Shown: positions 58,443 to 64,000 of the stretch, piece after piece
How positions within the stretch are numbered: the stretch's first letter is position 1
Layout: each line of letters opens with the position of its first letter
DNA from: Heliocidaris erythrogramma
Lineage: Eukaryota > Echinodermata > Echinoidea > Camarodonta > Echinometridae
Direction: 5' to 3'
NCBI GenBank assembly: GCA_025617745.1
Contig: CM046863.1
Location: forward strand, 6,818,015 to 6,882,014
DNA: 64,000 bases
Translations under genes and position numbers: made by a program
The notes under the pieces: model-generated
Databases searched by the model: none
Told to the model about the DNA's origin: nothing
The model's input: the letters and a program-made list of their open reading frames with translations, nothing else

Positions 58443-60145
58443 TATAGGTTTTCCCGCTCGATTTCCTATTTTTGTCAGTCAAATTAATTTAGTTGCATTC
58501 AAATTCAGACACTATCGTCTAACGATCGATATCGGTCTTTCAAATTTTGAATGGAGCCATAGAAATTCTTTTCGAGACGAGCGGATTAATTTATGGACAC
58601 TGAAATTCATTTATGGACAAGATTATTTCAATTAATATCATTCTATTTTTCTTTATCGCATTCGATTTATTTCCAGGGCATTCAAATTAGCGATCGTTTT
58701 TACGAATTCGTTTTAGTACTACTTAGTATACGGTTTCAAATTTCGTGCATTAGATTTCAATGTTCATGCATTCAAATTAAGAAAGTACCCCAGAGGGGCC
58801 TGTTTGGGCATTCACTTTCATTTTAAGGAATTCATTTTAAAATCATAGATTCGTTGATCAACTTTCACGGATTTCGTGGTTTTTAATGTACTCAAACTTA
58901 TACTGTCTCGTATATTTAAAGGGAGGGAATTCCAAAATTTAGGAGCTGTATATGAAAAATTATTCTGGGTTAATGCTGTACGAGTTCTTGGCAAGTGATA
59001 TAGATTGATTTGTCTGGTGGGGTAATGATGGATCTCATTATTTGCTGTAAATATATTATTGAAGACAGTGGGCAATTCATGATTATGATACTGAAACATA
59101 AGTAAATATCATAATTTTTAGTACATTATTAGAGTGAAAAAGACCATCAGTGTGGTGGTGATAATTAACATTACTTATAATTCGCATAGCCTTTTTCTGC
59201 ACTAAAAAAAACTCTGTCTAACAGGCATGCATTGTTACAACAGCTAAAAATCGGTATTATGCCAAATCTCGTCACAAATTATGCTAAATTGAGAAAAATT
59301 ATGCTAGATCCATTTGAAGCGCCTGGGAACGATTTTCAGTCCAAAATTCTCTGACAAGCAAAACAAAAACAAAAAAAAGTTCTTAGCTTTAGTTTATTAG
59401 ATCAGCCTTAGATATCTGTTCTTAAAAGCAAATTCTCTAGTCCGACATTCAAAATTATGCTAGATCCTAGTGAAAATGTGCTAGATTTGGCCAAATTATG
59501 CCAGGAATAATGCTAGATTCCAAGAGTGTCAAAATTATGCTAAAAGCATAATTATGCTAAATGTGGCAACCTGTGTCGCACTGTTTCCCCAGGCTAATAT
59601 TCCATAATTTAGATTTGGTAAAACTAGTGTGGAGTATATAGTTTTCCAAAAACTTACAATACACATTAAATCGAATGCACTTATTTAAAACTTGCCAGCC
59701 TTTAGATGAAATTGAATGACCTAGGAGTAACAGAAGCCGGTTGCAGGTGAAATTGTATGCTTCGATTTCAAACTTTTGCTTGTAAGTCAAATTTGAATGA
59801 AGAATTTTAAGAATTTGTTGCACAAAAAGTTAATTTGCACGTGTATAAATGAATTTGGATGCTCACTGGTTAAATCGTTTGCTCTTTCTTCAGGTGAGAA
59901 TGAACCATTTGAAGAATTTGTTGCACGAATAGTGAATTTGGACGAATCAAAGTGAAATTGATTGCTCTTTCCTTAAATAGTTTGCTCTTAATAGGAATCT
60001 TGTTCGGTGCACAGATCACGAATTTGAAGGAGCAAAAACGAAATTGAATTTACATGTACCATGGCGATCATATCGTTTGTGAATTCGAATGCTCGAAATG
60101 TGAAATAGATTGAACAAATTGTGAAATTGAACGGGAAAAGCTATA
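58443..60145. mobile_element. Inner nested copy of the same TIR family
   Basis: Left end TATAGGTTTTCCCGCTCGAT at 58443, right end the complement of TATAGCTTTTCCCGTTCAAT at 60145, 1.7 kb. It carries a LINE tail at about 58875-59099. Subterminal ATTCAAATT / AATTTGAAT words are dense. Confidence 0.78.
58875..59099 (-). pseudogene. LINE RT C-terminal scrap
   Basis: Minus frame reads NEIHHYPTRQINLYHLPRTR, then TALTQNNFSYTAPKFWNSLP and LNIRDSISLSTLK, the usual end of CR1/Jockey-type RTs. It is inserted in, or captured by, the inner TIR element. Confidence 0.8.
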
Positions 60146-60270
60146 ATCTCTCTTCATATATTTATGAATGGGATTTATTTTTGACTCATGACATATATAT
60201 ATATATATATCAAATTCTATTCAAAACTTTCACATTTTATGTAATGACAGAATGATTGATTTCTTCGTTT

Positions 60271-60453
60271 CTACGTCTTCAGTATTGATTCTTGTACGTT
60301 GTGGAATGTCTTTCTTTTCATAGAAGGGTATGTATGTATGTATGCCTCAATTAGCCTTCTCCTATCCTCGTTTGAATTTTTCCTGTAGCGAACTGGGTGA
60401 TAATCTGCCATTTTTTCAATGTGAAGCGGATAGTAGGTAAACGTGGTACTCAT
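60271..60453 (-). pseudogene. Second transposase HTH remnant
   Basis: A frame with MADYHPVRYRKNSNEDRRRL then IEAYIHTYPSMK. The SNEDRRRLIEAY block resembles the DRIRLAEAF block at 42774, which lies in the same TIR family, so both look like pieces of one transposase exon. Confidence 0.42.
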
Positions 60454-61028
60454 AAGTGCAACATGCAGTATGACCGAGGGCTTCTTAGCTCACAATTTAT
60501 AAGGTTTTCCAAAAACTTACAATACACATTAAATCGAATGCACTTATTTAAAACTTGCCAGCCTTTTGATGAAATTGAATGACCGAAGAGTAACAGAAGC
60601 CGGTTGCAGGTTAAATTGGATGCTTCGATTTCAAACTTTTGCTTGTAAGTCAAATTTGAATGAAGAATATTAAGAATCTGTTGCACAAAAAGTTACCTTG
60701 CACGTGTATAATGAATGAATTTGGATGCTCACTGGTTAAATCGTTTGCTCTTTTTTCAGATGAGAATGAACCATTTGAAGAATTTGTTGCACGAATAGTG
60801 AATTTGGACGAATCAAAGTGAAATTGATAGCTCTTTCCTTAAATCGTTTGCTCTTAATAGGAATCTTGATGACCCATTTCAAAAATGCGTAGCACAGATC
60901 ACGAATTTGAAGGAGCAAAAACGAAATTGAATTTACATGTACCATGGCGATCATATCGTTTGTGAATTTGAATGCTCGAAATGTGATATAGATTGAACAA
61001 ATTGTGAAATTGAACGGGAAAGCCTATA

Positions 61029-64000
61029 TTAAGTACATTTTCCCTATATCTTTCCCTCTTTCGTATATTTTAACCCCTACCGTGCCGCCCATTCAGTACA
61101 TTCCCCCCTTGTCTGGCCACCCAAAAAAGTCAGAATTTAACCTTCATGCATGTTTTTCACCATTTTACCATACCTTCTTTTCATCCTACACAATTAATTT
61201 CTACACAAAATGTATTCTGTAATATATCCTTTCAATGAAAACATTAAAAGTAATTCATTTTTCCACCCCTAAATTCACAAACTAAATCTTTAAAAAATCT
61301 TAAATATAAAAATCTTACTTTTTGAGGTCAAAACTCTCATTTTCTTCTCTGTTCATACATGTAAAACCTATTGACCCATTTCAGAGCACGAATAATAGGA
61401 ATGTTCCATTCAGGAAAAATAGGGGTGTTGCATTAGCAAGTTCATTGGACCAATCCAAGTGAAAAATAGGGGTTCTGTCAGAAATGTACAGAGGGGCTAG
61501 CATTACAAAAAATACGAAGAATAAATTATTAGGATGATACCATGTATCCTTACAAAATATATTGTACAGTTTTACAGTCCATTTTGAAAATGCATTCAAA
61601 TTAATAACCATTCAGTGAGGTATTACTGGAAGACAAAACGTCTTTTCAGAACCCTGCCTCTTTGTCCTATTACATAACGCTCCTTTGTTCCATTTCCTGT
61701 CGTAAAAATGCCTATAGGATGGAGTTTTTGTATTATAAGCCCAGGATACTTTCTGTTATGTATTTACTACATTGTGATCACAGCTTGTATACAAGTAGGA
61801 GAGTGGGATTATAATGTACATGTACATTCCAAGTAATATGTAAAGGACCTTTACTGGGCCCAGCGATCTGTAATGCATTCTGGGATATGTTTTCCGCGCG
61901 CGCGAGCTCAAGAAAATTATCGTAGTATATTATGCCTTTGTGATCTGACTTTCTACCAAGAAATCATGTTTCTGCACTAAATTCGAATGTAACCCCATGT
62001 CAAACTGACTCGAAATCGTAAGTTTATAAAACAATGAAACTGTTCATGTATTTAGAAAACTTTTTCACTTTCCAGGGGGGGGGGGGGGAATCCCCCCCCC
62101 CCCCCCCATGGTCAAAACGCTAAGACAAATACAGATGTTCAATGCGGTACGTAGAGGTCAGTGACCTCAACTCACAGAACTCCTAAGACGTTGAACGTTC
62201 ATACCCATTCCCAATGCACAGATCGCGGTATAGCCGTCAAACCCGGTGTAGGGTTCGCTCGAGTGCACACGCCGCCATATAGTCCTCGATCTTTTCAACT
62301 AACCCACCAGACCGTGTGCTTCTCAATGCCTATTTATATTATATCGGATCTTCTTTATCGAAATAAAGGGCCTTGTGCCTTCATCACTTGAAATTTTGAA
62401 GTTCAGCTGCTCTTTCATACATAAGTAAAGTCAAATAATATCATGTACATTTTAGGAGGGGGGGGGGGGTCTCTTTGGGACACAAAGGTTAAAATTGTAT
62501 TCTCTCAAATTCAAGATAATATCACACAGTTGTTTTTTTCTATCACTATTATCATTTTTAGTTCTATTTCAAGAAAGCAGCCTGAGTTCGTTTCTTCACC
62601 TTCATCCTTCTTGACACCCCTCGGAAAAAGGAACAAAAAATATACTTTTTGGTACCATGTACATGTTGTAGGCCTTTTTATATCAGATGAAACTGTACAG
62701 AAAGTACAGTTTCATCTGATATAAAAAGGCCTACAACTTTGTTTTGAATTAAGGATGTGTTCAACATACTCTGCCATGTTTCTTTTTATCTTTGATGATA
62801 ATCCTTATATAAGTCAGGACTTTATCGATGAACTATTTTAAATTGTGGATTAATCAGATTGGCAGGGGAACGGGGAGGGGGGAGTCTGTAGCCCTCCTCC
62901 CACTTTCTGAGTAGACACATTGCTCAGCCGCCGCTTGAATCAATTTTTATTCAACTGTTTTTGTTTTTTTATAACTTTGAAGAAACGTTTGTATTTTTAC
63001 AAGCCAGGCTCAAGATTCTCCTTTGTATTTCTTTTTTCTATTCATGCCCTTCACTATAAAATTATGAGTGCCAAGATAAAATTAAGCAGATTTTGAGTGT
63101 GTCTAATTGATATTAAGAAACAGATGAATACGATGATGTGCTTATTGTTTAAAGTCAGAATTCACTGCTCCCGGATCATCTCAAATAAAGTTGTTCCTTA
63201 CCATCCATGGAATATCATTTGACAATTTTTGTAATTTCTATAATTTAGTAACCTACATGGGAAAAAAAGTAATCAATATCCATGACTATGATGTTTGTTT
63301 TACATGTATAATAATCAAAGATAGATGTATCTGCGACTGTGCAAATAACTTTAGCATAAAACTGGACATTGGCACATGCAGCAAAGGCATCAAAAGCACA
63401 ATCATCATAGCATTGGCGGATCGGGCCGGAAGTGCCCCCCCCCCCCCCCTTTGGAAGAAAAGTATGCATTTTGACCATAGAGGATCCGCCCTTTTGTGGA
63501 TTGTGCTCCCCTTTTTAGAATGAAAACCTTTTTTTTGTTTGCTTGTCAGAGAATTATGGAGTAAATGATAGTAAATTTTACTATGTAGAACTTAATTTTA
63601 CATTACACGTTCTATTCTCAATATAAATGTTAATCTCTTTACACTCCGTTGTCTTTGGGTATATCAATTATTATTACACGCCAATCTTCATTGGCCTTTA
63701 CATAGTTAATGTCTTGATTTTTGTTTGAATAGCTTAGTTTAAGATAGTTTAATTGCAACCTTTCTTGTAACAGTTTATAATTGACTACTAGTGGTACCTC
63801 TGTCATACGCTTCTCTCTGACTATTTTCACCAGAACAATGCATCTTATCTATTAGAAAATCAATTTCAGGAATATATGACAAATGTCGACTGTAAGTCGA
63901 CTTTCTCGAGTATCCACTTTAATTGTCGAAGCTTTAGGAAATATTACAATGGTATATTTGATTATATTGATACTCTTTCACGCAATTTTGATATTGTTGG
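61029..64000. other. Intergenic, no gene seen
   Basis: AT-rich DNA with G/C homopolymers at about 62077-62107 (G run then C run), 62457-62469 and 63437-63449, a perfect hairpin at 62665-62737 and one copy of the dispersed GACAAGC repeat at 63405-63560. No recognisable coding domain on either strand. Confidence 0.5.
62665..62737. repeat. Perfect 34-bp hairpin
   Basis: Arms 62665-62698 and 62704-62737 are exactly complementary over 34 bases (GTTGTAGGCCTTTTTATATC and so on) with a 5-base AGAAA loop. Confidence 0.95.

Larger units (their letters stand above)
57960..61028. mobile_element. Outer TATAGGTTTTCCCG-TIR transposon
   Basis: Left end TATAGGTTTTCCCGCTCGAT at 57960 and right end the complement of TATAGGCTTTCCCGTTCAAT at 61028. 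The first ~480 bp (57960) are repeated at 58443, and the last ~480 bp before 61028 are repeated before 60145. The order L-L-R-R shows one element inside another. A transposase HTH remnant lies at 60453-60271. Confidence 0.8.

Overview
The window looks like nuclear DNA of a marine deuterostome, most likely a sea urchin. It has an AT-rich background, genes split by GT-AG introns, many degenerate LINE/Penelope/DNA-transposon copies, many short hairpin elements, long G/C homopolymers and one 500-base assembly gap. The species call is an inference. It rests mainly on the one clear gene, a multi-repeat K+-selective cyclic-nucleotide-gated channel of the CNGK/tetraKCNG type known from sea urchin sperm. 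A foldback element resembling the sea urchin TU family supports it.

Main gene: on the minus strand, 26 exons between 39565 and 18140 (read right to left) splice into one 3602-nt frame of about 1200 codons ending at a TAA. They encode two complete channel repeats, each with S1-S6, a GYGD pore, a C-linker and a CNBD. An N/S/G/P-rich linker joins the repeats and an acidic linker precedes the first. This is about half of the roughly 2200-residue sea urchin protein, so I read them as repeats 3 and 4; repeats 1 and 2 should lie upstream, outside or beyond the right part of the window. The first repeat here has an intact CNBD signature (FGEISL...RTA). The last has a degraded one (FLDDINLL...RRTS).

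Layout: 1-2214 is an 18-bp minisatellite that is also an open frame for a DQQExx hexapeptide-repeat protein with a unique C-terminus. 2811-3418 is a dead LINE RT. 5857-10670 and 14806-17952 are two copies of an old direct duplication; the left copy carries several mobile-element insertions for which the right copy is the empty site, and the right copy abuts the channel's 3' end and is probably its 3' UTR. 18140-39565 is the channel gene, with introns holding hairpin elements, a ~75-bp minisatellite and a 3.8-kb foldback element nested inside a smaller element. 40-64 kb is a transposon graveyard: a TIR family beginning TATAGGTTTTCCCG (several nested copies with helix-turn-helix transposase remnants), LINE RT and ORF1 fragments, a Harbinger transposase fragment with a ~145-bp tandem array, an inverted Penelope-like element, a tRNA-derived SINE and one THAP zinc-finger exon.

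No CRISPR array, operon, rRNA gene or intact tRNA gene was seen. The rest of the window is intergenic or intronic low-complexity DNA.
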